NCBI GenBank assembly: GCA_017453485.1
Contig: JAFTEW010000038.1
Location: 1 to 53,751 of the forward strand
DNA from: Alphaproteobacteria bacterium
GTDB taxonomy: Bacteria; Pseudomonadota; Alphaproteobacteria; CAAHEQ01; UBA3637
Direction of reading: 5' to 3'
DNA: 53,751 bases
Shown: one piece after another, positions 1-10,418 of the stretch
Position numbering within the stretch: position 1 is the first letter of the stretch
Layout of the letters: every line of letters starts with the position of its first letter
Translations under genes and position numbers: made by a program
Notes under the pieces: generated by a model
The model's input: only the letters and a program-made list of their open reading frames with translations
Told to the model about the DNA's origin: nothing
Databases searched by the model: none

Positions 1-674
1 GGGCATATTTATGGTACCCGACGGTCTTTTTAACAGGAGCCTTATCAGATTATGCTCATTTTTTCGGGAAGATATGGTATCACTGTATCTCATTTGAAAT
101 TTCGGGTGTATTGGCCTTGTTGACGATTTATTTATTGGCTCGCCGGTATTCCCGGACGGCACCGTTATATTTGGCTTTTCGATTTTGGGCAGCGTTGACG
201 GGGGCTCTTTTGTTAGGGGCCTTTGATGCACGCTTTACTTTTATGAATCAAATGCGTGTGCCGGTGTTTGCTAATATGGACTATATAACTGCATTAATTT
301 CCATGCTTGTTTTCGCCGCTTATCCATTTGTTGTTTGTTATAAAAACAGATTGGCCGTTATCGGATTATTGGGGACTGTTATTCTTGGTGGAGTTGCCTG
401 CTTGATTCAAGTTCCGATATGGGGTATTTGTATGACGCTGTTTTTGTTGACGATTTTGGCCGCTTATTGCGCTGTCAATAATAATTTATATGCCTTTAAT
501 ATTGTTATCGGTATTATTTTTGTGCGATTGGTTCTGGCATATTTCCATCTGTTTGCGTCTTTGGCGGTTACAGGAGTCGGATTGATTTTGTTGGGCATTG
601 CGATTTTGATTGGGATTAAAGTATTTATCCGCTATCGAACAAACCTGATTAATTATTTGCAAAAGTTAAAATAA
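1..674 (+). CDS. C-terminal part of a multi-pass membrane protein (DUF2157/DUF4401-like), cut by the window edge
   Basis: The reading frame is open from base 3 and has no convincing start before the left edge. A TTG at 111 is internal, so this is the end of a longer gene. The visible 224 or so residues are almost wholly hydrophobic, with about six membrane-spanning segments, and close with a short basic tail. The last 60 residues, with an N-N-x-x-Y-x-F-N stretch followed by two helices and an R-Y-R end, resemble the tail of DUF2157/DUF4401 membrane proteins. That assignment is by eye only. Function is unknown for that family. The gene converges with the methyltransferase gene, leaving just 2 bases between the two stop codons. 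Confidence 0.6.
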   Translation, partial: AYLWYPTVFLTGALSDYAHFFGKIWYHCISFEISGVLALLTIYLLARRYSRTAPLYLAFRFWAALTGALLLGAFDARFTFMNQMRVPVFANMDYITALISMLVFAAYPFVVCYKNRLAVIGLLGTVILGGVACLIQVPIWGICMTLFLLTILAAYCAVNNNLYAFNIVIGIIFVRLVLAYFHLFASLAVTGVGLILLGIAILIGIKVFIRYRTNLINYLQKLK

Positions 675-676
675 AC

Positions 677-1699
677 TTATCTTTCCAATACGCAGACAAG
701 TTCAATATGATTGGACCATTTGAACTGATCAACGGGTGTCACCTTATTTAAATGCCAACCGGCATCAATCAGGATTTTGCAATCTCTGGCCGCTGTTTTG
801 GGTGAGCAAGAAATCATCACGATTTTCGGAGTGTTTGTGTGTGCGATTTGTTCAACTTGCGCTTTGGCACCGGCCCGTGGCGGATCCAAAACAATCAAAT
901 CCGATTTTTCCATTTCTTCCGGCAATAGGGGAGAACGAAATAAATCCCGCTGAATGCCGTTTGCACCTAAAAGAAGAACGCTGTCTGAACAATCATAACC
1001 GATTACTTTAATTCCTTGCTGCATCATCGGGCGTGTAAATGTGCCGCTGCCACAAAATAAATCAATGGCTCGGTGAATGTTTTGGGTTTCTTCCATCATC
1101 AAGTCGGTCAGGATTTTTTCTCCTTCTGCCGACGGTTGTAAAAAAGCATCCGGCAGAAAGGGTAATTGTGTTTTTTGGGCAATTGGTTCCCCGTTGAACG
1201 TTAAACGAACAACCCGTTCATCGCCGGCCATTTGGGCCAGTTGCTCCAATTTTTGAAAAGTCGGTTGTTTTCCGTCATCGGATTTAATATGGATGTCCAA
1301 TCCCCATTCGGTTGACAGAATAAAAAATTCTCCCCGTCTGCCCAGTTGTTGACTCCATGTCTTTAAAGTTGGCAAAAAAGCAACAATATCCGGTTTTAAA
1401 ATGGGACAATCAACAATCTCAACAATCTGATGACTTTTAGCGGCATGATAGCCGACCAAACCGTTTCCGTATTCAAACGAGGCCCGCCGTCGGGTCTGCA
1501 AAGGCACTTCTCTGATTTCTTGTAATTGAACGGTTATGCCGTAATCTGTAAAGGCACGTTTAATAAATGTTTTCTTTTTTCGGCGATAGTCCTCATCGGT
1601 CAAATTCTGATAAAGGCAGCCGCCACATTTTCCAAAAACGGGGCAAGGTATTTTTATTGTCATAAGGGTCATTTTAGCAATTTTTTTATTGTTTGTCAT
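677..1699 (-). CDS. TrmA/RlmD-family RNA (uracil-5-)-methyltransferase
   Basis: This is a SAM-dependent enzyme that methylates uracil at C5 in rRNA or tRNA. An iron-sulfur cluster motif sits at the N-terminus (C19, C25, C28, with a fourth Cys later in DCPIL). The Rossmann SAM-binding motif is DLFCGSGTF, followed by LDPPRAG. The catalytic Cys lies in ISCSP, and the general-base Glu in the C-terminal HIELVCVLE. At 340 residues it is shorter than E. coli RlmD and lacks the N-terminal TRAM domain, as many alphaproteobacterial members do. Which uridine is modified cannot be told from sequence. The start is uncertain: Met1, Met10 and Met13 are all possible and none has a clear ribosome binding site. 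Confidence 0.88.
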   Translation of the reverse strand: MTNNKKIAKMTLMTIKIPCPVFGKCGGCLYQNLTDEDYRRKKKTFIKRAFTDYGITVQLQEIREVPLQTRRRASFEYGNGLVGYHAAKSHQIVEIVDCPILKPDIVAFLPTLKTWSQQLGRRGEFFILSTEWGLDIHIKSDDGKQPTFQKLEQLAQMAGDERVVRLTFNGEPIAQKTQLPFLPDAFLQPSAEGEKILTDLMMEETQNIHRAIDLFCGSGTFTRPMMQQGIKVIGYDCSDSVLLLGANGIQRDLFRSPLLPEEMEKSDLIVLDPPRAGAKAQVEQIAHTNTPKIVMISCSPKTAARDCKILIDAGWHLNKVTPVDQFKWSNHIELVCVLER

Positions 1700-1708
1700 C
1701 TAAATAAT

Positions 1709-1737
1709 TTGACTTTTTATAAAAAAACGGATAAATT
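1709..1737 (+). promoter_or_regulatory. Probable sigma-70 promoter of lysS
   Basis: TTGACT (1709-1714), a 17-base spacer beginning with a T-tract, then TAAATT (1732-1737). It lies 27 bases before the lysS start codon in the short gap shared with the divergent methyltransferase gene. Confidence 0.55.
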
Positions 1738-1763
1738 ATCCGAAATATAATGAAAGGATACAA

Positions 1764-3245
1764 ATGACAGATACGCAAAATTTGGGCCATGAACAACGGC
1801 AAATTCGGCTGGAAAAGTTGAATAAATTACAGGAACGGGGTATTAATGCCTATCCGCACGATTATAAACCGACGGCGACCAGTAAATCGTTGACCGAAAA
1901 ATATGCCGATTTGGCACCGGATACGCAGACAGAAGATGTCGTTCGCGTTGCCGGCCGTGTTCGGGCTGTTCGCAATTCCGGGATGTTTATGGATATTTAT
2001 GATTCAACCGGAAAGATTCAAATCTATACGTCCAAGGAAAACTCCCCCGCCGAAGTGTTGGATATGTTGGGCGCTGTTGATATCGGAGATGTCATCGGGA
2101 TAAAAGGGACGGTTCGGCGCACCAAGCGGGGAGAATTGTCTGTCAATACTCAGGAAATTACCATGCTGGCTAAGGCTCTGTTGCCGTTGCCGGAGAAATT
2201 CCATGGTTTGACCGATACAGATACCAAGTATCGTCACCGTGAAGTGGATATGATCGTGAATCCCGAAACGATTCAAACTCTGATTAAACGTAGCCAAATT
2301 TTTGAAACGATCCGCCAATTATTGCGGGCAAAGGGTTGCTTTGAAGTGGAAACGCCGATTTTACAGGTTATAAAAGGCGGAGCAGCGGCTAAGCCGTTTA
2401 TTACGCACCACAATACGTTGGATATGGATCTGTTCCTGCGTGTGGCACCCGAATTATTTTTAAAACGTTTGATTGTCGGTGGTATGCCGGGTGTTTTTGA
2501 ATTTGCCAAGGACTTCCGCAATGAAGGAATTGATACAACTCATAATCCGGAATTTACCTGTTTGGAAATGTATTTACCGTATACGGATTACAATGATATG
2601 GCCGATTTGTTTGAGGAAATTGTTCGGACAGCCTGCTTGGCGGTGAATGGTACTCTTCAAATTGAATATGACGGGAAATCATTTGATTTGGCCAAGCCTT
2701 TTGCTCGGGTGACGATGAATGATATGATCAAACAGTATGCCGGCGTTGATTTTCTGGCAATCGAATCGGATGAAGAAGCACGGCAGGCGGCTGATCGTTT
2801 GAATGTGGCTGTTGATGATACCGCCGATTGGGGACATTGTATGGCGGCTGTTTTTGAAGCAAAATGTGAAGAGCATCTGATTCAACCGACAATTGTCATG
2901 GACCATCCGCGTTCCATGAATCCGTTGTGTAAGACTCATCGTTCGGATTCGCGTTTGGTGGAGCAATTTGAACCCTATATCAACGGTAAAGAAATGGGGA
3001 ACGCTTACACTGAATTGACAAATCCGCTGGATCAACGGGAACGCTTTGAAGCACAAGTTGCGGCTCGTGAAGCCGGCGACGAAGAAGCCGATATGATGGA
3101 CGATGATTTTGTTGAGGCTCTGGAACACGGTTTACCGCCCACAGGGGGAATGGGGATTGGTATGGATAGGTTGGTTATGTTTTTAACGGGTAATACATCT
3201 ATACGCGATGTTATTGCCTTCCCCACCATGCGTAAAAAGTCATAA
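1764..3245 (+). CDS. lysS: Lysine--tRNA ligase, class II
   Basis: This enzyme charges tRNA-Lys with lysine in the cytoplasm. At 493 residues it has the normal class II LysRS length. An OB-fold anticodon-binding domain covers roughly residues 55-135. Class II motif 2 is at about 243-255 (FEFAKDFRNEG), and motif 3 (GMGIGMDRL) is at 462-470. The start is set by an AAAGGA ribosome binding site 7 bases upstream. Many alphaproteobacteria instead use the class I LysRS (LysK), so the presence of the class II enzyme here is worth noting. The gene is followed after 11 bases by a small membrane protein and then by tRNA-Arg. Confidence 0.97.
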   Translation: MTDTQNLGHEQRQIRLEKLNKLQERGINAYPHDYKPTATSKSLTEKYADLAPDTQTEDVVRVAGRVRAVRNSGMFMDIYDSTGKIQIYTSKENSPAEVLDMLGAVDIGDVIGIKGTVRRTKRGELSVNTQEITMLAKALLPLPEKFHGLTDTDTKYRHREVDMIVNPETIQTLIKRSQIFETIRQLLRAKGCFEVETPILQVIKGGAAAKPFITHHNTLDMDLFLRVAPELFLKRLIVGGMPGVFEFAKDFRNEGIDTTHNPEFTCLEMYLPYTDYNDMADLFEEIVRTACLAVNGTLQIEYDGKSFDLAKPFARVTMNDMIKQYAGVDFLAIESDEEARQAADRLNVAVDDTADWGHCMAAVFEAKCEEHLIQPTIVMDHPRSMNPLCKTHRSDSRLVEQFEPYINGKEMGNAYTELTNPLDQRERFEAQVAAREAGDEEADMMDDDFVEALEHGLPPTGGMGIGMDRLVMFLTGNTSIRDVIAFPTMRKKS

Positions 3246-3256
3246 AGGAGAAAAAA

Positions 3257-3532
3257 ATGACAGAAGAAGTTAAAACAGAAGTAAAAAAAGAAAATCCGTT
3301 TAAAAAGTTTCTGACTTTGGAACCGGTTTTGATTAATAAAATCGGCAAAAAATTCAAACCGTTTGCCAAGTATATCTATTGGGCTTTGTCCATTATTTTG
3401 GGGTTGAGCTTCATTAAGGCTGTTGTCGATTTGTTTATCAGCGGTTTTTCCGCATTTTTGTTGGAAACAATTTTGATTGCGGTCTATTTTATTGTGGTTC
3501 GGATGTTTTCGGAATATCTGGCCAACAATTAA
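3257..3532 (+). CDS. Small membrane protein, possibly DUF4282-like
   Basis: This 91-residue protein has a charged N-terminal 15 residues rich in Lys and Glu. An F-K-K-F-L-T-L-E-P stretch follows, then two membrane-spanning segments at about residues 40-60 and 63-82. The F-x-K-F...P entry into a two-helix hairpin resembles DUF4282, a family of unknown function. I base this on pattern alone. A GGAG ribosome binding site precedes the ATG, and the gene lies 11 bases after lysS, so the two are probably co-transcribed. No enzymatic residues are visible. It may help membrane or envelope organisation, but no specific role can be argued. Confidence 0.7.
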   Translation: MTEEVKTEVKKENPFKKFLTLEPVLINKIGKKFKPFAKYIYWALSIILGLSFIKAVVDLFISGFSAFLLETILIAVYFIVVRMFSEYLANN

Positions 3533-3541
3533 ACCGGTTTC

Positions 3542-3618
3542 GTTCCCGTAGCTCAGATGGATAGAGCACAGGATTCCTAATCCTGGGGCCGTGGGTTCGA
3601 CTCCCGCCGGGAACGCCA
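3542..3618 (+). tRNA. tRNA-Arg (anticodon CCT)
   Basis: The full cloverleaf is readable. The acceptor stem pairs GTTCCCG with CGGGAAC, the D-arm is GCTC/GAGC, and the anticodon stem CAGGA/TCCTG holds the loop TTCCTAA with anticodon CCT. The T-arm carries GTTCGA, the discriminator is G, and CCA is encoded. It sits between the small membrane protein and hprK, 9 bases before the latter. Confidence 0.97.
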
Positions 3619-3627
3619 GGGAATGTT

Positions 3628-4044
3628 ATGAAGATACAGGCAACTTCTATTGCAATCGGGAATCGGGCATATTTGATTACGGGGCCGTCCGGTTTTGGTA
3701 AATCTTCGTTGGCGTTATCTCTGATACGAAACGGGGCGTATTTGATTTCTGATGATGTGACAATTGTTGACGATCAAGTGGCGTATGCTCCAAAAGATTA
3801 TCGAGGTTGGTTAGAAGTGCGCGGTGTCGGTTTGATTTCCGGTTTCCCTGTGTGTGCGAAGGCATTAATTGCCGGAATAATTGAATTGGTGCCTTCTAAA
3901 CCGGACAGAATCCCCTCTGATGAAAACAGGCAGATAGGCAATCAAAAATTTCCGTTGTTTCGTATTTGGAATCGGGATATGAACGGTGCAGATAAGGTAA
4001 TGGTCATTGACCGGATGATTCAAGGTAAATTAAGAAAGGAATAA
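3628..4044 (+). CDS. hprK: Minimal HPr kinase/phosphorylase (kinase domain only)
   Basis: HprK phosphorylates and dephosphorylates HPr on a serine and so links metabolic state to PTS signalling. This 138-residue protein lacks the N-terminal domain of the roughly 310-residue Firmicutes enzyme and keeps just the catalytic domain, the form usual in alphaproteobacteria. The P-loop GPSGFGKS is at residues 19-26. The HprK signature WLEVRGVGL is at about 58-66. The target Ser is conserved in the HPr encoded two genes downstream. The gene starts the hprK-EIIA-ptsH-slyX run; the EIIA gene begins 2 bases after its stop. No sugar permease is nearby, which points to a regulatory role. Confidence 0.92.
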   Translation: MKIQATSIAIGNRAYLITGPSGFGKSSLALSLIRNGAYLISDDVTIVDDQVAYAPKDYRGWLEVRGVGLISGFPVCAKALIAGIIELVPSKPDRIPSDENRQIGNQKFPLFRIWNRDMNGADKVMVIDRMIQGKLRKE

Positions 4045-4046
4045 AA

Positions 4047-4448
4047 ATGATCGGTATTGTTTTGGTGACGCATGGTCGGTTGGCTTATGAAATGTTGAAT
4101 GTGGCCCAACATGTGGTCGGTCCGCAGACCGGCGTTGAATGCGTCGGTATCAATCCGGACGATGACATGGAATTGAAACGCCATGAAATTCTGGAAAAGA
4201 CGGCTTCTGTTGATACGGGGGATGGTGTTATTGTTATTACGGATATGTTTGGCGGTACGCCTTCTAATTTGGCCATTTCCATTATGGAAGAGCGCAATAT
4301 TGAAGTCATTTCGGGTATGAATATCCCGATGCTGGTTAAATTGATGAGGGAAAGATCTGAAACAATTCCGGATGCTGTTGCAGCAGCTCAAGAGGCCGGT
4401 CGAAAATATATCAATGTTGCTTCTCATTTGTTGAAATTGGATAATTAA
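4047..4448 (+). CDS. PTS EIIA component, mannose/sorbose family
   Basis: This cytoplasmic phosphocarrier accepts phosphate from HPr. At 133 residues it is a single EIIA(Man) domain. The phosphorylated His is H9 in the motif VTHG, and the D-M-F-G-G-T-P-S-N loop at about 67-75 is typical of the family. There is no fused EIIB, and no EIIB, EIIC or EIID gene in the window. In other alphaproteobacteria this orphan EIIA (often named PtsM or EIIA-Man) is part of a regulatory PTS with PtsP, HPr and PtsN. The gene is packed between hprK and ptsH, starting 2 bases after the former and abutting the latter. Confidence 0.93.
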   Translation: MIGIVLVTHGRLAYEMLNVAQHVVGPQTGVECVGINPDDDMELKRHEILEKTASVDTGDGVIVITDMFGGTPSNLAISIMEERNIEVISGMNIPMLVKLMRERSETIPDAVAAAQEAGRKYINVASHLLKLDN

Positions 4449-4724
4449 ATGGAACAAAGTTGCACGATTAAAATCCAAAATTTAAAGGGGCTTCATGCCC
4501 GGGCAACAGCGGCATTTGTCAAAACGGCCGAGCAGTTTACCAGTGATATCACCGTTGAAAAAGATGGTGAAATGCCCGTTTCCGGTAAATCAATTATGGG
4601 ATTGTTGATGTTGGCGGTGCCCTTGGGTGAAGAAATTAAAATAACGGCGGTTGGTTCTGATGCCGATCAGGCTATACAGGCATTATGTGGGTTAATAAAC
4701 AATCGTTTCGGGGAAGGGGTTTAA
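4449..4724 (+). CDS. ptsH: Phosphocarrier protein HPr
   Basis: HPr passes phosphate from EI to EIIA proteins. The active-site His is H16 in GLHARA, and the regulatory Ser kinase site is S48 within SGKSIMGLL, matching the HprK gene two places upstream. The 91 residues fit the family length. The start codon directly follows the stop of the EIIA gene. The stop codon overlaps the slyX ATG by one base (TAATG), so the run hprK-EIIA-ptsH-slyX is likely translationally coupled. Retaining both phosphorylation sites implies that the Ser-dependent control circuit still works. Confidence 0.96.
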   Translation: MEQSCTIKIQNLKGLHARATAAFVKTAEQFTSDITVEKDGEMPVSGKSIMGLLMLAVPLGEEIKITAVGSDADQAIQALCGLINNRFGEGV

Positions 4725-4918
4725 TGGAACAACGGCTGACCGATATTGAAATTTGCCTGGCCGAACAGGAACGAATGCTGGATGATTTAAATACCGAAGT
4801 GTTGCGTCTGGCAAAATTAGTATCTGCTTTGGAAAAACAAGTTGAAATGTTGAAAGCGGAACGGACGGAAACATTGGTAAAACCCTTATCCGAAGAAACA
4901 CCCCCGCCGCATTATTGA
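4724..4918 (+). CDS. slyX: SlyX-family coiled-coil protein
   Basis: This 64-residue protein is mainly a heptad-patterned helix (LTDIEICLAEQERMLDDLN and on to residue 48) ending in a proline- and histidine-rich tail, PPPHY. That tail is the SlyX hallmark. The biochemical role of SlyX is unknown. I take the ATG at 4724, which overlaps the ptsH stop; the frame is open 39 bases further upstream but that extension lies inside ptsH. The last 7 bases overlap the end of the converging gene on the other strand. Confidence 0.82.
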   Translation: MEQRLTDIEICLAEQERMLDDLNTEVLRLAKLVSALEKQVEMLKAERTETLVKPLSEETPPPHY

Positions 4919-5697
4919 TTGGTAAAGGTGCTCCATGTCCATGGTGTTGGCATTAATTGCCATTGCTCGTCTAACGGAAAGTGAGTTTGAATGAAAAAAC
5001 GCGGCTTTGCCAAAAAGTAATGGTTATCAATTCTTTTGCCCCGGGTTAATATGGCTTTTCCGGGGATTGCTTTTTCCCGACGGCGCAAAAAAAGACTCAT
5101 TCCCTGAGCGGATGAGATATTTTGTGCCTCAAACAAATTGGGGTTAGCAATCATCCAATATGTATCCAACAAATACCATTTTTTATCAATTTGGACAGCG
5201 TTCCAAGATGCTTGATACCGTTGTAGCGAATTAGAATTTCCATGCCATAAATTAAGTAATGTTTTACCGGCTTGATAGGCAGAATCCTGGTATTGGGTCG
5301 TGTTAATGTTTTTGCCGGCATAACCTTTAATGGTTGCAACGGTTAATCCGGCGGCTTCCCCCATTGTTTGAAACAATCGGGCAAAATCCTGTGATGTGCC
5401 AATCCGTGTTTGAAACGGATTATTTGTGATTGGTTCAGGGGCTGTCCGATTTTGATGAGAATATTTAATCAATTCTTTATGCCGATATCCGTCCCGTTGC
5501 ATTTGATAAACAATCCAGGCCGCCAGAGCACGGGTTTTTAATTTCTCGTCGGTCAACCCATCGGTCAGATAATCCACCAATTCCTGCTCTGTTTCAAAAG
5601 TCGGGGCATTTTTGGCCCGGGCGTCCACCGGACCATATAACTGGCCTTTGGCCGCCAAAGTAATTAGACAACATCCGATGAATAACAACAAACGCAT
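4912..5697 (-). CDS. Secreted transglutaminase-fold protein lacking the catalytic Cys and His
   Basis: The N-terminus is a signal peptide (hydrophobic to about residue 16, likely cleaved near AAKGQ). The body matches a transglutaminase/kyphoscoliosis-peptidase-like fold: the G-x-C-x-x-x-A-x-L-F block, then a K-G-Y-A strand, the H-A-W-N-A-V block, and W-Y-L-L-D-T-Y-W. In this protein the expected Cys is Ser102 (GTSQDFARLF). The expected His is Ala163 (ASWNAV). Only the Asp (D178) remains. I infer a non-catalytic, probably periplasmic binding protein. It is transcribed alone, towards slyX and overlapping it by 7 bases, and diverges from tpiA. Family assignment is by motif spacing, not by database search. 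Confidence 0.7.
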   Translation of the reverse strand: MRLLLFIGCCLITLAAKGQLYGPVDARAKNAPTFETEQELVDYLTDGLTDEKLKTRALAAWIVYQMQRDGYRHKELIKYSHQNRTAPEPITNNPFQTRIGTSQDFARLFQTMGEAAGLTVATIKGYAGKNINTTQYQDSAYQAGKTLLNLWHGNSNSLQRYQASWNAVQIDKKWYLLDTYWMIANPNLFEAQNISSAQGMSLFLRRREKAIPGKAILTRGKRIDNHYFLAKPRFFIQTHFPLDEQWQLMPTPWTWSTFTNQ

Positions 5698-5799
5698 ATG
5701 TTTTATTTATCTCGGAAAAACGGAAAAGTCAATCTTTTAACTTGAAATCGGAAAAAAAGTATGATAAAACAAATCATCTTATTATGAAAGGAATACAAA

Positions 5800-6549
5800 A
5801 TGCGTCGTAAATTAATTGCCGGTAATTGGAAAATGAATTGTTTAAAGGCAGATGGGTTGGCTTTAGCCAAGGCTGTTTTTGATAAAACAAACGGGACATT
5901 GCCCTTTGATGTGTTGATTTGCCCGCCGATGAGTCTGTTAGGGCAGGTTGCCGCAATGCCGCATCAAATCGGGGTCGGGGCTCAGGATGTAGCCGTTGCT
6001 CCGAAAGCAAACGGTGCTTTTACCGGTGATGTTTCAGCCGAAATGGTAAAAGATTTAGGGGCCAGTCATACAATCGTCGGCCATTCCGAACGGCGTGCCA
6101 TGCACCATGAAACGGATGAAATTGTTCGGACCAAAGCAGAACGGGCAATCGGGGCTGGTTTAATACCGGTTATTTGTGTCGGTGAAACATTGGCTGAGCG
6201 TGAAGCCGGTCAGGCTATTGCTGTTGTGACCAAGCAAATTCGTGGTTCTGTGCCAGCATCGGCAACGGCCGAAAATTGTGTCATTGCGTATGAACCGGTT
6301 TGGGCGATCGGGACGGGAAAGGTGCCGACAACGGCGGATGTGGCCGAAATTCACGGTGCCGTTCGGGCGGAATTGGCCAAAGTTTTGGGCTCGGATATTG
6401 CCGATCAAATGCGTATTTTATACGGCGGTTCCGTTAAACCTGCCAACGCCAAAGAATTACTGTCTGTGTCCGATGTGGACGGGGCTTTAATCGGTGGTGC
6501 CAGTTTAAAAATTGAAGATTTTTGGGCGATTGCTGAAACGCAATTTTAA
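5800..6549 (+). CDS. tpiA: Triose-phosphate isomerase
   Basis: This enzyme interconverts dihydroxyacetone phosphate and glyceraldehyde 3-phosphate in glycolysis. N9 and K11 of GNWKMN, the His in VGHSERR and the catalytic Glu in AYEPVWAIGTGK are all present, as is the phosphate-binding YGGSVKPAN near the C-terminus. The length of 249 residues is standard. A clear GAAAGGAA ribosome binding site precedes the ATG. It opens a rightward run tpiA-secG-kdsA-eno-glycosyltransferase, with gaps of 15 to 22 bases and finally an overlap. The upstream promoter was not identified with confidence. Confidence 0.98.
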   Translation: MRRKLIAGNWKMNCLKADGLALAKAVFDKTNGTLPFDVLICPPMSLLGQVAAMPHQIGVGAQDVAVAPKANGAFTGDVSAEMVKDLGASHTIVGHSERRAMHHETDEIVRTKAERAIGAGLIPVICVGETLAEREAGQAIAVVTKQIRGSVPASATAENCVIAYEPVWAIGTGKVPTTADVAEIHGAVRAELAKVLGSDIADQMRILYGGSVKPANAKELLSVSDVDGALIGGASLKIEDFWAIAETQF

Positions 6550-6564
6550 TGAAAGGAAAGAAAA

Positions 6565-6849
6565 ATGCAATCTGTTATATTAACAATTCACATTATGTTG
6601 GCGGTGGCCATTACGATTTTAGTTCTGTTGCAACGGTCCGAGGGCGGCGCTTTGGGCGGTCTTGGCGGTGGGCAAGGCGCCAATGGCTTATTCACGGGAC
6701 GTCAGGCTGGTAATATCTTGACCAAAATGACAAGTATTTTCTTCGGTTTTTTTATTGTGACCAGTTTAACTTTGGTTATCTTGGCTAAAAATGCAACGGC
6801 TGTTCCGGCAGAAACGATTATTCCGACGGCAACAACGGAACAACAATAA
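6565..6849 (+). CDS. secG: Preprotein translocase subunit SecG
   Basis: SecG is the small third subunit of the SecYEG protein channel in the inner membrane. The 94 residues show two membrane helices (about 2-21 and 52-72). Between them lies the family-typical glycine-rich loop with Q-R-S-E-G-G-A-L-G-G-L-G-G-G and an N-G-L-F-x-G-R stretch. The C-terminus is rich in Thr and Ala. The tpiA-secG order is common in alphaproteobacteria. There, pyrG often lies between secG and kdsA, but it is absent here. A GAAAGGAAAG ribosome binding site lies just upstream. Confidence 0.93.
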   Translation: MQSVILTIHIMLAVAITILVLLQRSEGGALGGLGGGQGANGLFTGRQAGNILTKMTSIFFGFFIVTSLTLVILAKNATAVPAETIIPTATTEQQ

Positions 6850-6867
6850 CCAAGCAATGGGCCCTCT

Positions 6868-9000
<2,133 letters not shown>

Positions 9001-9001
<1 letters not shown>

Positions 9002-9630
9002 TGATGTTACCGAAAGCAACCTTAAAGACAACCGATATACCGACGATTCGACAATATTGTTATCGGTGTCGTGATAGACGTCATATTCGTGCTGTTCAAC
9101 GAAAATACGCCATTCCGTTGGGGATTAAATATTTGCTGGGGCAGGGGGAATGGCCGGATAAAAATTTGATGATTGCTTTGGATGCTTTTGCCGGGTTTAT
9201 TCGAAAATATCAGGTTTCCGATTTATTCTTTGTTGTCCGCGGCCTTTGTCGGTCACGTCAACTGGATTTATTGCGTGAGCGGATAGCGGATATGAATACT
9301 GTTCAATATAAATTAGTGCGAATCGGTCCGGTTGAACAGGCGGATATTGCACCGCTGATGGGTGGGGCTTTTGCTTTCGCAATGCCTGTGTCGGGGCCAA
9401 AAGGTTTCTTACCGGTTTTGGAAGCTATGACATGCGGCTGTCCGGTTATTTGTGCCCGTGATTCAACGGCTTCTAAATTAATTGGGGATGCCGGTATTCA
9501 AATTGACGCGAATACTCGGGAGGAGTTGATTTCGGCCTATCATAATCTCTATTCGGATAAAAAATTTCGGCACGCCTGTATCCGAAAAGGATTAAAACGT
9601 GCCGAACAAATTACGGATTTATTCCGATAA
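9001..9630 (+). CDS. Half-length GT4-type glycosyltransferase (C-terminal domain only)
   Basis: Residues about 35-205 match the C-terminal Rossmann domain of family 4 glycosyltransferases. There is a YLLGQGEWPDKN entry, a G-x-x-x-x-x-x-I-A-P-L-M-G-G segment, and the donor-sugar block GPKGFLPVLEAMTCGCPVICA. That block carries the E-x(7)-E region in altered form, with K-G-F-L where E-G-F is usual. The N-terminal acceptor domain of a normal 350-400 residue enzyme is missing. Its place is taken by about 35 basic, Cys-containing residues. The gene overlaps the eno stop (TGATG); a TTG at 8998 or an ATG at 9004 could also be the start. It may be a decayed remnant or a domain working with a partner. 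No upstream half is visible, because eno directly precedes it. Confidence 0.7.
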
Positions 9631-10395
9631 TTAGAAAGCAACCTTAAAGTTGACACCGACCGAGTAAGCATCAACATTATTCGGTTTTGTGTCCAACAGG
9701 TATTGACCCGTCAGGCCGACAGACATACAGTCGGAAAACACATAGTTCAATGTGGAATCCAAACCTAAGCCACTGGCGTGTTTGCGTTCACCGGTTGTTT
9801 TACGAATGGCATTTGTGGAAGCACTCCAATCATAAATGATACCGGCATCCAAATTGACTTTTTTGCTGAAAGCCGTATTCAAAGCGGCACGGCCTTCCCA
9901 GGTCGGGGCTTCTTCATACTTACCGACCGGTTTTTCCATAGTGGCTGTCACATACGGTAAGAATCTACCCATTTGATAACCGGCTTTGGCATAGGCGGAT
10001 AATGTTTTGTCGTGATGATCAACGCCACCTTGGTCATAATTGGCACCCAATTGGACTTTCCAATTTGTTTTGCAGCAATCCACCAGGTTATATTTCAAAC
10101 CGATACCCCAGGCCGGGTTGTCATAGCGGTCATGACCAGTCACGCCCTTGGCGTCAAACAACCAAGTATCGGCAATAGTACCGTTGACGGAAAAGTTCCG
10201 CGTAATCCCATAGGATAATGTTTCGGCCAATGTGGTGTCTTCACTTTTGCCATGTTCAAAATTGTTATAGGCAATGTTTGTTTCCGACAAAAAATCCCCT
10301 TTCATCGGGACATAGAACGGATTGGAAACATCCATAGCAAAAGCGGCAGAACTGGCCATCAAAGTAGCCGTTAAAACGAATAAAGATTTTTTCAT
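9631..10395 (-). CDS. Outer-membrane beta-barrel protein
   Basis: A classic signal peptide (KKSLFVLTATLMASSAAFA) precedes about 234 mature residues. These alternate polar and hydrophobic residues in repeated amphipathic strands with short turns, for example YGITRNFSVNGTIADTW and LGLDSTLNYVF. The chain ends in the terminal Phe expected for BAM-dependent outer-membrane insertion (NFKVAF). I count roughly ten strands. Two adjacent Cys (DCC) and one later Cys are unusual for a barrel. No specific substrate can be inferred. The gene converges with the glycosyltransferase gene with no base between the stops. Its upstream region carries a perfect 7+3+7 palindrome. Confidence 0.78.
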   Translation of the reverse strand: MKKSLFVLTATLMASSAAFAMDVSNPFYVPMKGDFLSETNIAYNNFEHGKSEDTTLAETLSYGITRNFSVNGTIADTWLFDAKGVTGHDRYDNPAWGIGLKYNLVDCCKTNWKVQLGANYDQGGVDHHDKTLSAYAKAGYQMGRFLPYVTATMEKPVGKYEEAPTWEGRAALNTAFSKKVNLDAGIIYDWSASTNAIRKTTGERKHASGLGLDSTLNYVFSDCMSVGLTGQYLLDTKPNNVDAYSVGVNFKVAF

Positions 10396-10418
10396 ATAAA
10401 ATTCCTTTCATAATCTAA

